From Desulfovibrio intestinalis (GTDB taxonomy: Bacteria > Desulfobacterota > Desulfovibrionia > Desulfovibrionales > Desulfovibrionaceae), in the NCBI RefSeq assembly GCF_014202345.1, contig NZ_JACHGO010000009.1, forward strand, positions 1 through 64,000: a stretch of DNA of 64,000 bases. The letters run 5' to 3'. The notes beneath the pieces were generated by a model that had not been told where the DNA came from, ran no database searches, and saw only the letters and a list, made by a program, of their open reading frames with translations. The position numbers and the translations under genes were made by a program. Shown piece by piece: positions 15,858 to 25,241 of the stretch; within the stretch, counting starts at the first letter, position 1; each line of letters opens with the position of its first letter.

Positions 15858-18112
15858 AGGAAATGTCTCTGCTGCAAGACCCGGATGCCGTCGAACTCAC
15901 CGGCACCATTGAACGCGTGATTTTTCACAACGAGGAAAACGGCTATACCGTCCTGCGTCTTATGCCCGCCAGCGTCAACAGCTCCGGCGGCGATGGCGGC
16001 CTTACCCGCCCGCGAGATTCCGTGGGTTGCGTGGGGCATATGGTCAATCCGCAGGCAGGGGTGCAAATGAAGCTTGCTGGCCGCTGGGTCAACAATGCCC
16101 GGTTTGGCCGTCAGGTTGAGTTCAGCCACTCTGAAGAAATGATGCCCGCCACCAGCGAGGGCATACGTCTTTATCTTGCCTCCGGCCTTATCAAGGGCGT
16201 CGGCGATGAAATGGCCACGCGCATCGTCAAGGCATTTGGCACCGACACCATCCGCGTGCTGGACGAAGAGCCGGAACGCCTGCTCAAGGTGCGTGGTGTG
16301 GGCAAAAAGAGTCTGGACCGCATCCGCACGTCCTGGGCCGAGCACCGGGGCATACGCGATCTGCTGCTTTTTTTGCAACCCCACGGCATTACCCCGGCCT
16401 ACGCCGTGCGCATCTACCGTGCCTACGGGGCAGACGCCCTGAACATCGTGCGCGAAAATCCGTACCGTCTGGCAATGGATATTCACGGCATCGGCTTTGT
16501 CACGGCTGACGCTGCGGCGCGCAAACTGGGCTTTGAGCACGACCACCCCCTGCGCATTCAGGCGGGCACCCTCTATGTGCTGCAAAAAGCTACGGACGAC
16601 GGCAACGTGTACCTGCCGGAAGCAGCCCTCATGCAGGCCGTGTGCGCCCAGTTGGGTGTGGATGAAGACCTTGTGAGCGATGCCCTGACCACTCTTGAGT
16701 CTGACGAACGCATCGTGCGCGAAGATATGGATATGCCCGGCGCCGACGGAGACGCTGCGTCCTGCCAGCCGGAAACCGGCGTGTATTTGCGGCGCTATTT
16801 TCACTGCGAATCCAAGACGGCCTTTTACCTGCAACGCCTGCTGAACTCACCCAAGTCCATACGCTTTGAAAACGCCGACGCCACTGTGAACAAGGTGGTG
16901 GAACAACTGGACATCGGCCTTGCGCCCGAGCAGCTTGAAGCCGTACGCATGGCCGCCCGCAGCAAGGTTATGGTGCTCACTGGCGGGCCGGGTACGGGCA
17001 AAACCACCATTATCAATGCCATCATAAAACTGTTCGCCGAAGTGCGCGCCCGCATTCTGCTGGCGGCCCCCACGGGGCGCGCCGCCAAGCGCATGGCCGA
17101 AACCTCTGGGCGCGAGGCCTGCACTATCCACCGCCTGCTGGAATACAGCCCCAAGGAAGACGGCTTCGCCCGCAATGAAGACAGCCCCCTGGCCTGCGGT
17201 CTGCTGGTGGTGGACGAAGCGTCCATGATGGACACCCTGCTCTTCTATCATCTGCTCAAAGCCGTACCTCTGGGCGCGACCCTTGTGCTTGTGGGCGACG
17301 TGCATCAGCTGCCCTCTGTAGGGCCGGGCAACGTGCTGGGCGACGTTATTTCCTCTGGCGTGGTGCCCGTGGTGGAGCTGACAGAAATCTTCCGACAGTC
17401 TGCGGAAAGCGAAATCATCTGCAACGCCCACCTTATCAACAGGGGCGAAGTGCCCTCGCTGGAATCCAGCAAGGACCGTCTTTCAGATTTTTATTTTATC
17501 CATCAAAACGATCCTGAAAAAGCCGCCGATCTTATGGTGGACCTTGTGCGCAACCACATTCCGCGCCGCTTTGGCTTTGATGCCGTAAACGACATTCAGG
17601 TGCTCACCCCCATGCACAAAGGGGCTGTGGGTGCGGGCCAGATGAATGCCCGCCTTCAGGAAGCCCTGAATCCCAACGGTCTTGAAGTGCGGCGGGGAGA
17701 CCGTGCCTTTCGCCTGCATGACAAGGTCATGCAGATTCGCAACAACTACGACAAGGACGTTTTTAACGGAGACATGGGACGCATCAGCTTTCTGGATCTT
17801 ACTGACCGCACCCTCAGCGTCACCTTTGACGACCGCGTTGTGCCCTACGAATTTGACGAACTGGACGAGCTGGCCCCGGCCTATGCCATATCCATCCACA
17901 AGTCTCAGGGGTCGGAGTATCCCGCCGTGGTTATTCCCATCATGATGCAGCACTATATGCTGCTCCAGCGCAATCTCATCTATACGGGTGCTACACGCGG
18001 GAAAAAACTGGTCATTTTGGTGGGCGAATCCCGCGCTCTGCACATGGCCGTCAAGAACAACAAAACCCGCAAGCGCTATACACGGCTGGCGGAGCGCCTG
18101 CGCCCCTGCTAA
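15854..18112 (+). CDS. recD2: RecD2-like ATP-dependent DNA helicase
   Basis: The 752-residue protein starts MKEMSLLQDPDAVELTG, with the OB-like N-terminal domain ELTGTIERVIFHNEENGYTV. Tandem helix-hairpin-helix repeats follow (SGLIKGVGDEMATRIV, VRGVGKKSLDRI), then a superfamily 1B motor: Walker A GGPGTGKTT near residue 380, Walker B VVDEASMMD, GDVHQLPSVGPG, and the C-terminal AISIHKSQGSEYPAV. This is the RecB/C-independent RecD2 architecture, a 5'-3' helicase implicated in repair and replication stress. It shares an operon with aroC and cdd1. Confidence 0.95.
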   Translation: MKEMSLLQDPDAVELTGTIERVIFHNEENGYTVLRLMPASVNSSGGDGGLTRPRDSVGCVGHMVNPQAGVQMKLAGRWVNNARFGRQVEFSHSEEMMPATSEGIRLYLASGLIKGVGDEMATRIVKAFGTDTIRVLDEEPERLLKVRGVGKKSLDRIRTSWAEHRGIRDLLLFLQPHGITPAYAVRIYRAYGADALNIVRENPYRLAMDIHGIGFVTADAAARKLGFEHDHPLRIQAGTLYVLQKATDDGNVYLPEAALMQAVCAQLGVDEDLVSDALTTLESDERIVREDMDMPGADGDAASCQPETGVYLRRYFHCESKTAFYLQRLLNSPKSIRFENADATVNKVVEQLDIGLAPEQLEAVRMAARSKVMVLTGGPGTGKTTIINAIIKLFAEVRARILLAAPTGRAAKRMAETSGREACTIHRLLEYSPKEDGFARNEDSPLACGLLVVDEASMMDTLLFYHLLKAVPLGATLVLVGDVHQLPSVGPGNVLGDVISSGVVPVVELTEIFRQSAESEIICNAHLINRGEVPSLESSKDRLSDFYFIHQNDPEKAADLMVDLVRNHIPRRFGFDAVNDIQVLTPMHKGAVGAGQMNARLQEALNPNGLEVRRGDRAFRLHDKVMQIRNNYDKDVFNGDMGRISFLDLTDRTLSVTFDDRVVPYEFDELDELAPAYAISIHKSQGSEYPAVVIPIMMQHYMLLQRNLIYTGATRGKKLVILVGESRALHMAVKNNKTRKRYTRLAERLRPC

Positions 18113-18150
18113 ACAGCATTGGTACAAGCAAAATTCGATTGAAATACTTT

Positions 18151-18191
18151 GTGGGGGAGGGACCCTTTTGTAAAAGGGTCTCCTCCCCCAC
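18151..18191. repeat. palindromic hairpin C, copy 1
   Basis: GTGGGGGAGG pairs with CCTCCCCCAC, and the inner GACCCTTTT pairs with AAAAGGGTC. The sequence just before it (GATTGAAATACTTTGTGGG) resembles that before the second copy at 48490. It may terminate the recD2 transcript, although the T-run is inside the stem rather than after it. Confidence 0.7.
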
Positions 18192-18359
18192 GCCCCCACC
18201 CCCTAAAACTTCTATTCTTGTTCAGCCTGTTACAAAAATTTCCTGCCCCAAACAAAGCTTTCCAAAGTAGTCCTTCTGGGTATTACGCCAGAAGGTCCAC
18301 TTGTCGCCGCACTATCATCATAAGCTACTACCGCCCCTGCATTCCTGTTGCCCCACAGT

Positions 18360-18835
18360 ACCCAATCCTCGATGGCACTGCGCGGCGGCAGGGAGATCAC
18401 CCGACCAAGGGGAGGGAAGCTCCCGAAGCAGATGCCGCGCAGGCAACCAAAATAAAAGAAATTAGAAAGCCTCCGTGCCCGCAGGGCACGACACCCTTTT
18501 CTTAGAGATCTAACCTCAATTTTAGCGGCAACCCAGCCCCCACACCCAGACGCCCCCTCCCCCATGCAACGTGAAAGCACACGATGGCATTGCGTGGCGC
18601 GCAGGGAGATCTCCCGACCAAAGGGAGGGAAGCTCCCGAAGCTAAAGCCGCGCAGCCCTCGTGAAATGACGGTATCTGAAAAGCCTTTGTGGGCTATCCC
18701 GTGGGAGTGGAGATATACGAAAACCCAGCGGGGTCGTCCGGGGGGAGTGCAGAGGGGGCCTCGGAGGGGCGGCAGCCCCTAACAGGCCCCCTCGCCGCTC
18801 GCCGCGCAGGCGGCCCAAGTAAAGGTAATCAACCC
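18360..18835 (+). repeat. intergenic repeat B, partial copy followed by a full copy
   Basis: A partial copy lies at about 18370-18480 and a full one at 18575-18835. The shared blocks are GATGGCATTGCG, AGGGAGATC.CCCGACCAA, GGGAGGGAAGCTCCCG, a GGGCTATCCCGTGGGAGTGG segment, GGTCGTCCGGGGGGAGTGCA and GCCGCTCGCCGCGCAGGCGG. The full copy matches 50420-50670 over about 250 bp with mostly substitutions. No common reading frame is preserved. The rest of the gap (18113-19095) has no supported gene. Confidence 0.8.
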
Positions 18836-18992
18836 AGCCTACCAGCTAAAATGACTTGAGAAAGCAGAAGGCGGAGCCCGCTTGCAAGATGCGGCCAGTC
18901 TCCCCGTCGAAATATCTCTGCAAGCCACTACCAATAACATTACTTCTCACCGCTGATTATTTCTAATTCAAAGATGTTATAATGAGTACAAA

Positions 18993-19056
18993 AAGCGGCC
19001 CTTTTCATTCCGGTCGAGTATATAAGAATACTCTTCCTTCATAAAAAGGGCCGCTT
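18993..19056. repeat. large palindrome D1 (GGCC-arm hairpin)
   Basis: The arms AAGCGGCCCTTTT and AAAAGGGCCGCTT are exact complements and enclose a second, inner hairpin GAGTAT...ATACTC. A close relative is at 54378. It lies about 40 bp downstream of ribB (minus strand) and could act as its terminator. Confidence 0.75.
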
Positions 19057-19095
19057 GACGCAATAATCGTCAAAAACCGTAGCTAGAAACGGATA

Positions 19096-19767
19096 TTAGG
19101 CTGATATAGCCATTTTCTCATCCGCCAGGCTCAACCGCCAGGCCACAAGATCTTCCACGCTGCACAGAGGCATGTTATGGGCCATAGCAAAGGCCGCCAC
19201 CTGTGGCAGGCGGGCCATGCTGCCGTCATCCATTGTCAGCTCGCACAGTACGCCGCAGGGGGCATGCCCGGCCATACGCATAAGGTCTACGGTAGCTTCC
19301 GTATGCCCGCGCCGTTCCAATACCCCTCCGGGTTTCGCCCGTAAGGGGAACACATGGCCGGGACGGCGCAGGTCTGCGGGGCAGGCATTGTCGGCCACTG
19401 CCGCCCGTATGGTGGCAACTCGGTCAGCGGCGGAAACCCCGGTGGTCACGCCAGTGGCGGCCTCGATAGTAATGGTGAAGGCCGTCTGCTGGGTGTTGGT
19501 GTTGTTGTCTGTCATCATAGGCAGATCAAGGCGGCGCGTGTGCTCGTCAGTAAGACACAGGCAGACAATCCCGCTGCAATGGCGGATAAGCATGGCCATT
19601 TGCGGCTCGGTGATGGTCTGGGCCGGAAAAATAAGGTCCCCCTCATTCTCGCGGTCTTCGTCATCCACCACAAGAACGCCGCCGCCTGCACGCAAGGACG
19701 CCAAAGCCCTATGCACGCGTTCTTCGGAATTGCCAAAAGAATTGAGGGAAAGTGTAGACTGATGCAT
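19096..19767 (-). CDS. ribB: 3,4-dihydroxy-2-butanone 4-phosphate synthase
   Basis: RibB turns ribulose 5-phosphate into the four-carbon riboflavin precursor and formate. The start [11 protein letters not shown] is chosen because GGAG lies six bases upstream and it aligns with E. coli RibB (MNQTLLSSF). The 223-residue monofunctional enzyme shows [17 protein letters not shown] (the acidic metal site), RHCSGIVCL, the central STN-like [13 protein letters not shown] segment, and [24 protein letters not shown]. An FMN riboswitch lies upstream, so it should be repressed by FMN. No other rib gene follows it. Confidence 0.96.
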   Translation of the reverse strand: MHQSTLSLNSFGNSEERVHRALASLRAGGGVLVVDDEDRENEGDLIFPAQTITEPQMAMLIRHCSGIVCLCLTDEHTRRLDLPMMTDNNTNTQQTAFTITIEAATGVTTGVSAADRVATIRAAVADNACPADLRRPGHVFPLRAKPGGVLERRGHTEATVDLMRMAGHAPCGVLCELTMDDGSMARLPQVAAFAMAHNMPLCSVEDLVAWRLSLADEKMAISA

Positions 19768-19930
19768 GCCATTCTCCATTTCCGGTTTCAGTACCGGGAG
19801 AGGGTGCATCAGGGCGCGGACGGACTGCGCAGACGGTGCGACTTCGGCATGAACCGAGTAACAAAGCCATTGCGCAGGCGACGTCAGAAATCATGCGCAC
19901 GGCGCACGGAATTTCCGCGTGGCTGTAGCC

Positions 19931-20068
19931 GTTCTCTTCCATCCGGACTGTTACCGTCGGCTTCGGATTCTCACCGAATCTGCTGACCCCAACATGGGCG
20001 CTCGCGGGCTGGCGGAGCTTGAAAGCTGCCGCATCACCGCCGGTGGGGACTTGCACCCCGCCCTGAGA
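19931..20068 (-). promoter_or_regulatory. FMN riboswitch (RFN element) upstream of ribB
   Basis: On the minus strand the leader contains the diagnostic RFN blocks GGGCGGGGTGCAAGTCCCCA, CCGGCGGTGATGCGGC, GTCAGCAGATTCGGTGAGAA and GACGGTAACAGTCCGGATGG, closed by CTCAG/GAGAAC flanks. This is the conserved FMN aptamer. About 160 nt separate it from the ribB start, room for an expression platform that I could not resolve. Confidence 0.95.
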
Positions 20069-20407
20069 AACATGAGCACTTTACGCTCAGGCTTGCGTCA
20101 AGGCAAGTACTCATGCGCATATGGAACGAGCTTCACACCAGTGCCAGGCTAAAGCGTCAAGGCCAGTGTTTTAGATTTCGTCCGGCAATGTGCCACAGCA
20201 ACAAGCGTCATCAACGTGCGCACAGCAGCATGTGCAAGGCAGGCGCGCTTTGAAACTGTCTGCAATTTCACGGTTGCAATGCCCAAATATCAACGCCTCG
20301 TCCATCTGCAATAATACCAATGAGCTGCCCGAAGGAAGTGTCCCGCGTGCATACAAAAATCGCGGAGACAGACCGGGCAGGCATTCCCTTCAAAGCGAGG
20401 GTAAGCG
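20069..20407. other. 339-bp intergenic region upstream of the FMN riboswitch
   Basis: No supported gene. A minus-strand TTG-initiated frame (20171-20356) with a cysteine-rich end exists but lacks a ribosome binding site and was not accepted. The ribB promoter should lie here, just above 20068. Confidence 0.4.
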
Positions 20408-20986
20408 TTATGCCGGAAAAACCAGAGCTTCAAACCAGAACAGGCGCGCGCCGGCTTGCTGCCAGCTGCCCTTGGGCAGCCCTGTCTTGAAGCAGAGATT
20501 CTCAAGATAGGCCTCGCGGTTCCAGCCTTGCTCAACAGGAACCTGTGGCAAGAAGACACCGCTTCGATTCTGATATTGGAGCACAAGGCCATGCCGTCCC
20601 ACTTCCACAGCCTCGGGGTCTGGGCAGACCGTCAACTCATCAAGCACGGAGATAGCCAGCTCTACGTTATTACGCCACTCGTCAATCGTCAGTGGCGGGA
20701 ATCGCGGATCACTGAACGCGGCAGAGGCGGCCATGCGCCAGATATTCAAATACAGCGGCTCCTGCCCCACAATGCTGCCAATGCAGCCGCGCAATGCACC
20801 CTCAATTGAAATGGTTACGAAAGCTCCCAAATGCCGCCGCAGTGGACTTTGCGGCCTGACCATTGCTTCTGGCGGGGCGGGAACGACGTCCACCATCTTG
20901 CCCACAAGACCCGCCTCAATGGACATGCGAGCCAAACGGCTCAGATAATTTTTTTCTCCATCCGTGAGATTAAATGAAATTCCCAT
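20408..20986 (-). CDS. AMMECR1-domain protein (AmmeMemoRadiSam system protein A type)
   Basis: The start MGISFNLTDGEKNYL follows CAGGAG with good spacing; a longer in-frame extension is rejected. The 192 residues match the AMMECR1 fold: GAFVTISIEGALRGCIGSI (the conserved LRGCIG motif), SDPRFPPLTIDEW, ELAISVLDELT and a C-terminal GSW/ARLFWFEA segment. In many bacteria this domain is encoded with a Memo protein and a radical-SAM enzyme, but neither is next to it here. The biochemical function is not established. Confidence 0.9.
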   Translation of the reverse strand: MGISFNLTDGEKNYLSRLARMSIEAGLVGKMVDVVPAPPEAMVRPQSPLRRHLGAFVTISIEGALRGCIGSIVGQEPLYLNIWRMAASAAFSDPRFPPLTIDEWRNNVELAISVLDELTVCPDPEAVEVGRHGLVLQYQNRSGVFLPQVPVEQGWNREAYLENLCFKTGLPKGSWQQAGARLFWFEALVFPA

Positions 20987-21352
20987 GCCAGCTCCTGTCG
21001 GATTTTGCGGCATACAGCCGTGGATAATCAGAACATGAGGACCATTGCCTGCAATGTCAGGCCATACGCAGACAAGCTGCGCTGCAATACCTGACCAGCA
21101 ATTTTTTTCAGGCCAATGCACATCCCCCACAAAATGCTTTGGTCTATGGGAGAGCCAATGCCTGGTGAACCAACTTTCACATCGCATCAGCCTATGCCCG
21201 CTGGCCCGTGCCTGAACTGTGGCGAAATCGACTTAGAGCGCTTGCCTTGAACCCGCTGATTTACGGCGAGCAAAGTCCTCCTATGCCTATTGGTCTGCAA
21301 GGATTTATACGCGCCCCCTTCACAACAATTGAATCATTTCATGCGTGATTTG

Positions 21353-21625
21353 CTCTAGAGCTGATTACTTTTGCAATGCAGAACATTTCAACGTTGTCAT
21401 CCTGCCGGAAAATATAGCCTTCGGGTGAATCCACGCTCGTTGCGGCGTGCTGCAGGCTTGTGCAGCAGGGCTGTTTCTAAATGCGTCAAAAGGCTATTTT
21501 TACTCTCGTCATGTACCGGAAAAGTACATTCCTCTCGTAAAAAAGCCTTTTTCCTTGCCCTTGGCGCAAAACTATTTATTCAGAAACAGCCCCTGGAGCA
21601 TGTAAATTTTTTCAAGTTTTAAATA
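21353..21625 (+). repeat. dispersed repeat R1, copy 3, split by a MITE
   Basis: The left part (GAGCTGATTACTTTTGCAAT, TTGTCATCCTGCCGGAAAAT, AATCCACGC, GCTGCAGGCTTGTGCAG) ends at 21467. The right part (TGGAGCATGTAAATTTTTTC) resumes at 21594. Uninterrupted copies at 10.0 and 59.2 kb have these two parts adjacent. Confidence 0.65.
21468..21593. mobile_element. MITE-like palindromic element, copy 1
   Basis: The 126-bp sequence is bounded by inverted repeats GGGCTGTTTCTAAAT and ATTTATTCAGAAACAGCCC. Its centre is a long hairpin (AAAAGGCTATTTTTAC with GTAAAAAAGCCTTTT, inner ATGTAC...GTACAT). It encodes nothing. The reverse complement of the element at 27248-27395 matches it through the arms and the internal TCCTTGCCCTTGGCGCAAA block. 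The ends resemble those of insertion sequences starting GGGGCTGTCTC, suggesting a non-autonomous derivative. Confidence 0.7.
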
Positions 21626-21696
21626 CCCCAAGGGCAGAATAGCGGCGCCCGGATGTTCCAGAACGTGAAATGAACGTACCTGCAAGCCCGGCTAAA

Positions 21697-21738
21697 ATGC
21701 AAGAAATGCCACAACGATTGTTGCGGCATTTCTTGCAT
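21697..21738 (-). terminator. palindrome after the dsr operon, probable terminator
   Basis: ATGCAAGAAATGCC pairs exactly with GGCATTTCTTGCAT, and inner CAACGATTGTTG is also self-complementary. On the minus strand TTTAG follows. It lies about 180 bp after the dsrD stop codon. Confidence 0.6.
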
Positions 21739-21919
21739 GAGGCTTTCACGCAAAGGCTGACGAGCCCTGCGAAGGCCATAATGAGGTCAATCTCAGCGAG
21801 TGATATTTTCTAGCCGTGAACAGAAGGCTCAGTTTTCTCTTGGCTGACACGGGCAAGCCGCCCCAAACCCCGAACAAAAAAACTGATCCGCCATTGCGCC
21901 CGGCTAAAAAGAATAATCG

Positions 21920-22156
21920 CTAGTCTTCGCCCTCAGCGTGGGACTGCTTGCCCGCACCCTTGAGGCCGTACATGGTGGTGGAACCGGAAGACCAGAATTC
22001 CAGCACTTCTTCGTTGACCAGCTTGGTGAGGATTTTCTTCACGTCGCGGGGGCCTTTGTCGGGGAACAGGTCGGTGAAGTCCTTGAAATAGAACTTCGAC
22101 TTGGAGGCGGATTTGCTGTTCAGAAATTCAACAACAATGTCTTTGTCGTCAGCCAT
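21920..22156 (-). CDS. dsrD: dissimilatory sulfite reductase-associated protein DsrD
   Basis: The 78-residue protein forms the winged-helix DsrD fold found next to dsrAB in sulfate reducers. It contains VVEFLNSKSASKSKFYFKDF near the N terminus and LVNEEVLEFWSSGSTTMYGL near the C terminus. DsrD was long of unknown function; later work on related organisms describes it as an activator of DsrAB. It follows dsrB by 57 bp on the same strand and is the last gene of the operon. The very acidic C-terminal tail (AEGED) is typical. Confidence 0.97.
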   Translation of the reverse strand: MADDKDIVVEFLNSKSASKSKFYFKDFTDLFPDKGPRDVKKILTKLVNEEVLEFWSSGSTTMYGLKGAGKQSHAEGED

Positions 22157-22213
22157 GGTGGTTCTCCTGTCCCGGCGACGCCGAATGCGCCGCCGGGGTT
22201 AAGCAAGATAATC

Positions 22214-23359
22214 CTAGAACTTGAACTGCGTGCTCTGGCGCCAGGTGTAGTAGGCGGGATCACGGAAGTCGTCGATAAGGTGGTGGGTGAACTCAAGGCC
22301 GGTCAGCTTGAAGAAGCTTTCCCAACCGATGCGTTCAGCCCAGTCGCCCAGGCGTTCATACTTGTTGGCGTTGGCCGCGTACACTTCAACGATGTGCTTC
22401 ACGGTCTTGGTCAGCGAAGGCCAGCGGGGCGGTTCGTTGGGGATGTAACCCACAACGACCTTGGAGAACTTGGGCATGCTGATGCGGTTGGAAACCTTGC
22501 CGCCAACCATGATGGCAACGCCGTCGCCTTCGCCGTCCGAAATGGGCAGCGCAGGGCACATGGTGTAGCAGTTACCGCAGTACATGCAGCGGTCTTCCTT
22601 GATGGCGATGGAGTTCACCTTCTGCCCGTTGAGTTCCACCTTGGTGGGACGCACGGCGGCAGTGGGGCAAGCAGACACGGCCAGGGGAATTTCGCACAGC
22701 TGGTCAGCCCATTCGTGGTCGATCATGGGGGGCTTGCGGTGGATACCCACAAGGCCGATGTCGGAGCAGTGCACGGCACCGCACATGTTGATGCAGCAAG
22801 CCAGGGCGATGCGCACAGGAGCGGGCATACGCATGGACTTGAAGTCTTCAAACACGGCGTCCATCACAGCCTTGACCGGGCCGGAGGCGTCGGTGGCGGG
22901 CGTGTGGCAGTGCACCCAACCCTGGGTGTGCACCATGTTGCTGATGCCAGCGCCGGTGCCGCCCACAGGGAACTTGAACGAACCGCCGTCAAACTTGCGG
23001 CTGTTCAGGTCGTCGCGCAGGGCTTTCATGCCTTCTTCGCTGTCGACCATGAATTCAATGTTGTTACGGGTGGTCCAGCGAAGGCTGCCTTCGCAATACT
23101 TGTCGGCGATGTCGCACAGTTCACGAATCAGCGTGATGGACATGGTACGAGTACCACCCACGCGGACGGTGTAGCACTTGTCGCCGCTTTCGGCCACGTG
23201 CATGAGCACGCCGGGCTCAAGAATTTCATGATAGAGCCACTTGCCGAAGTTCTTTTTAATAACCGAGGGGAAGTATTCATCATACTTGTGGGGGCCGATG
23301 TCAGTAATACGGCCTTCCATCGGTTTGGCGGGATTGTACCCGGAAGAAATAAAAGCCAT
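22214..23359 (-). CDS. dsrB: dissimilatory sulfite reductase beta subunit
   Basis: DsrB forms the alpha2-beta2 sulfite reductase with DsrA in the cytoplasm and carries the catalytic siroheme-[4Fe-4S] centre. The 381-residue protein starts [16 protein letters not shown]. Cys 151, 188, 189 and 193 (CCINMCG) are placed to bind the siroheme-coupled cluster, and [11 protein letters not shown] is the ferredoxin-type cluster domain. The start follows GGGGGAGAAAAAC closely. It is 18 bp downstream of dsrA, so the two are co-transcribed. Confidence 0.99.
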   Translation of the reverse strand: MAFISSGYNPAKPMEGRITDIGPHKYDEYFPSVIKKNFGKWLYHEILEPGVLMHVAESGDKCYTVRVGGTRTMSITLIRELCDIADKYCEGSLRWTTRNNIEFMVDSEEGMKALRDDLNSRKFDGGSFKFPVGGTGAGISNMVHTQGWVHCHTPATDASGPVKAVMDAVFEDFKSMRMPAPVRIALACCINMCGAVHCSDIGLVGIHRKPPMIDHEWADQLCEIPLAVSACPTAAVRPTKVELNGQKVNSIAIKEDRCMYCGNCYTMCPALPISDGEGDGVAIMVGGKVSNRISMPKFSKVVVGYIPNEPPRWPSLTKTVKHIVEVYAANANKYERLGDWAERIGWESFFKLTGLEFTHHLIDDFRDPAYYTWRQSTQFKF

Positions 23360-23377
23360 GTTTTTCTCCCCCTTTGA

Positions 23378-24691
23378 CTAGCGTTGATGGCGTTTGCGGT
23401 AAGCGGCGAGGTCGCGGTTCCAACCACCGGTGACTTCTTCTTCCTTGAAGAAGATGTACGGATTGGAACGGGGTTCCTTGACGTGGTAAGCGGCAGCAGG
23501 AGTGTCGGTGACTTCCAGCAGCTTCTGGAAGGACAGACGCTTCATGGTTTCGCCCACGCGTTCGCGGTTCTTGCCTTCTTCCATCCACCAGTCCCAAATC
23601 TTTTCGATGACTTCTTTGACGTCGTCGTAGGGAGCTTCACAGGAGACGAAGGGCACGAGCAGCGAACCCATCTGCGCGCCGTCAACCACGGGAGCCTTGG
23701 CGCCCACGAGGATGCTGGCGCCGCGTTCGTCACCAATGTGCAGAGCGCGGGGCATGGTGTTGATGCAGTGCATGCAGCGCACGCAGTCAGCGGTCTTGAT
23801 GGAGAGCTTGGAGCCGTCCCACTTCATGCACTGGGAGGGGCAGCGGTCCACCACTTCTTTCTGCAGGTCGAACTTGCCCCAGTCACGACCGGAGTGAGCA
23901 CCGGCGTTGGGAGCGAATTCACCGGCCACGTAAGCCTTCACGGCTTCCTGGTCGATTTTGATGTCGTCCTTCCAGGTACCGACAACGGCGAAGTCGGAAC
24001 GCGCCATGGCGCACACGCAACCGTTGGGGCAGCCGTCGAACTTGAACTTGAACTTGTAGGGGAAGGCGGGACGGTGCAGTTCGTCCTGATAGTCCATGGT
24101 CAGCTGGTAGCACATGTCCTGCGTGTTGTAGCAGGCATATTCGCAGCGGGACTGGCCAAGACAGGCTTCAGGAGTACGCAGGTTGGAGCCGGAGCCACCA
24201 AGGTCCACGTTCATGTTGTGGGTCAGTTCGAAGAAGATTTCTTCGAGCTGGGCGGTCTGGGTGCCAAGAAGCACGATGTCGCCAGTGGAGCCGTGCATGT
24301 TGGTCAGACCGGAACCGCGCATGTCCCAAATGTCGCACAGGTCGCGCAGGAACTTGCTGTTGTAGAACTTGCCCGCAGGCTGGGCCACACGCATGGTGTG
24401 GAAGTGAGCAACGCCGGGGAACATTTCGGGCTGGTCGCAGTAACGGCCGATAACGCCGCCGCCGTAACCGAACACGCCAACGATACCGCCGTGCTTCCAG
24501 TGGGTTTCCTTATCATTATAGGAAAGTTCAAGCACACCCAGCAGGTCTTCAGGGCAATCCACAGGGATCTGATAATCGATACCCCTAGGATTCTTGGCCC
24601 TAACAGCCGCTTCCTGCTTGATGTCGGACACAAAGCTCGGCCAGGGGCCGCTTTCCAGCTGGTCCAACAGGGGGGTTGCATGTTTCGCCAT
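23378..24691 (-). CDS. dsrA: dissimilatory sulfite reductase alpha subunit
   Basis: This is the alpha subunit of the six-electron reductase that reduces sulfite in sulfate respiration. The start MAKHATPLLDQLESGPW is preferred over an ATG two codons upstream, because GGAGG is seven bases away and known DsrA proteins begin this way. The 437-residue protein has Cys 177, 183 and 187 (ACLGQSRCEYAC), the siroheme-site residues of the family, and a ferredoxin insertion with CPSQC and CVRCMHC. A leader of several hundred bases separates it from the nearest good promoter candidate. Confidence 0.99.
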   Translation of the reverse strand: MAKHATPLLDQLESGPWPSFVSDIKQEAAVRAKNPRGIDYQIPVDCPEDLLGVLELSYNDKETHWKHGGIVGVFGYGGGVIGRYCDQPEMFPGVAHFHTMRVAQPAGKFYNSKFLRDLCDIWDMRGSGLTNMHGSTGDIVLLGTQTAQLEEIFFELTHNMNVDLGGSGSNLRTPEACLGQSRCEYACYNTQDMCYQLTMDYQDELHRPAFPYKFKFKFDGCPNGCVCAMARSDFAVVGTWKDDIKIDQEAVKAYVAGEFAPNAGAHSGRDWGKFDLQKEVVDRCPSQCMKWDGSKLSIKTADCVRCMHCINTMPRALHIGDERGASILVGAKAPVVDGAQMGSLLVPFVSCEAPYDDVKEVIEKIWDWWMEEGKNRERVGETMKRLSFQKLLEVTDTPAAAYHVKEPRSNPYIFFKEEEVTGGWNRDLAAYRKRHQR

Positions 24692-25241
24692 TGCCATACC
24701 TCCACATGGTTTGTTTGTATCACGCAGTGCGTGATGTGCCGGTCAAGTGCGACGATCCGGGGCTGGCAAATGCCATGCTTCACCGGGCGTGCGGACAAGA
24801 ACCGAAAGGTTCTTCCGCCGACGGGTATTGCCCCCCGCCGAAACGCGCCCGCCCCGTGAAATTCGGGACGCCCCAAAGGATCGCGTGAGACGGGCGAGTC
24901 AAAGCCTCGGCCCCTCAGGCCGCAACGCGGTCAAATCATTGCATACCGCATTTTCATGCCAATGACAACCGGGGCGGGAATATATGTACAAATACAGACC
25001 CCGCGCCCGCCAAGCATGTATTTGCGCCAGAATGCGCAGTCCATCAGCCATGCTTGTCCCGTCTTTATATTGGTTAGTAATACCCACTTTTTTGTCAATT
25101 GTGCAACTTTTTTTCGTATTATGTACATTTTTTCACATATCGAATGCGCGCACCCTTTGCAAACAGCCCTGTTTGACGTAGACTGATGCTGTATAGTGAC
25201 TCGCCGCGCTTATCCGGCGCTACTTCCAAGGAATGCACATA
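24692..25241. other. divergent regulatory region between dsrA and the 89-aa gene
   Basis: No gene is supported. The half nearest dsrA is GC-rich with several possible hairpins and would form a long dsr leader. The half around 25050-25140 is AT-rich and holds a TTGACA-like box on the minus strand (25093-25098) and a TGTACATTTTTTCACA near-palindrome (25122-25137), candidates for the dsr promoter and a regulator site. Confidence 0.4.

Larger units (their letters stand above)
20987..21919. other. gene-free region between the AMMECR1 gene and dsrD
   Basis: No gene is supported in these 930 bp. It contains an R1 repeat (from 21353) with a MITE-like element inserted in it (21468-21593) and a palindrome close to dsrD (21697-21738). 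The part at 21000-21350 shows nothing recognisable. Confidence 0.5.

Noticed and set aside
20171..20356. 61-codon frame with a cysteine-rich end (CTCCCAHVDDACCCG), minus strand
   Set aside because: It starts with TTG, lacks a Shine-Dalgarno sequence and has no family resemblance; the cysteines could arise by chance from a GCA-repeat-like stretch.
21938..24859. Long plus-strand frames of 479 and 491 codons opposite dsrB and dsrA
   Set aside because: They are antisense shadows of GC-rich coding sequence with His/Val/Gly-biased composition and no recognisable domain; dsrA, dsrB and dsrD are certain on the other strand.
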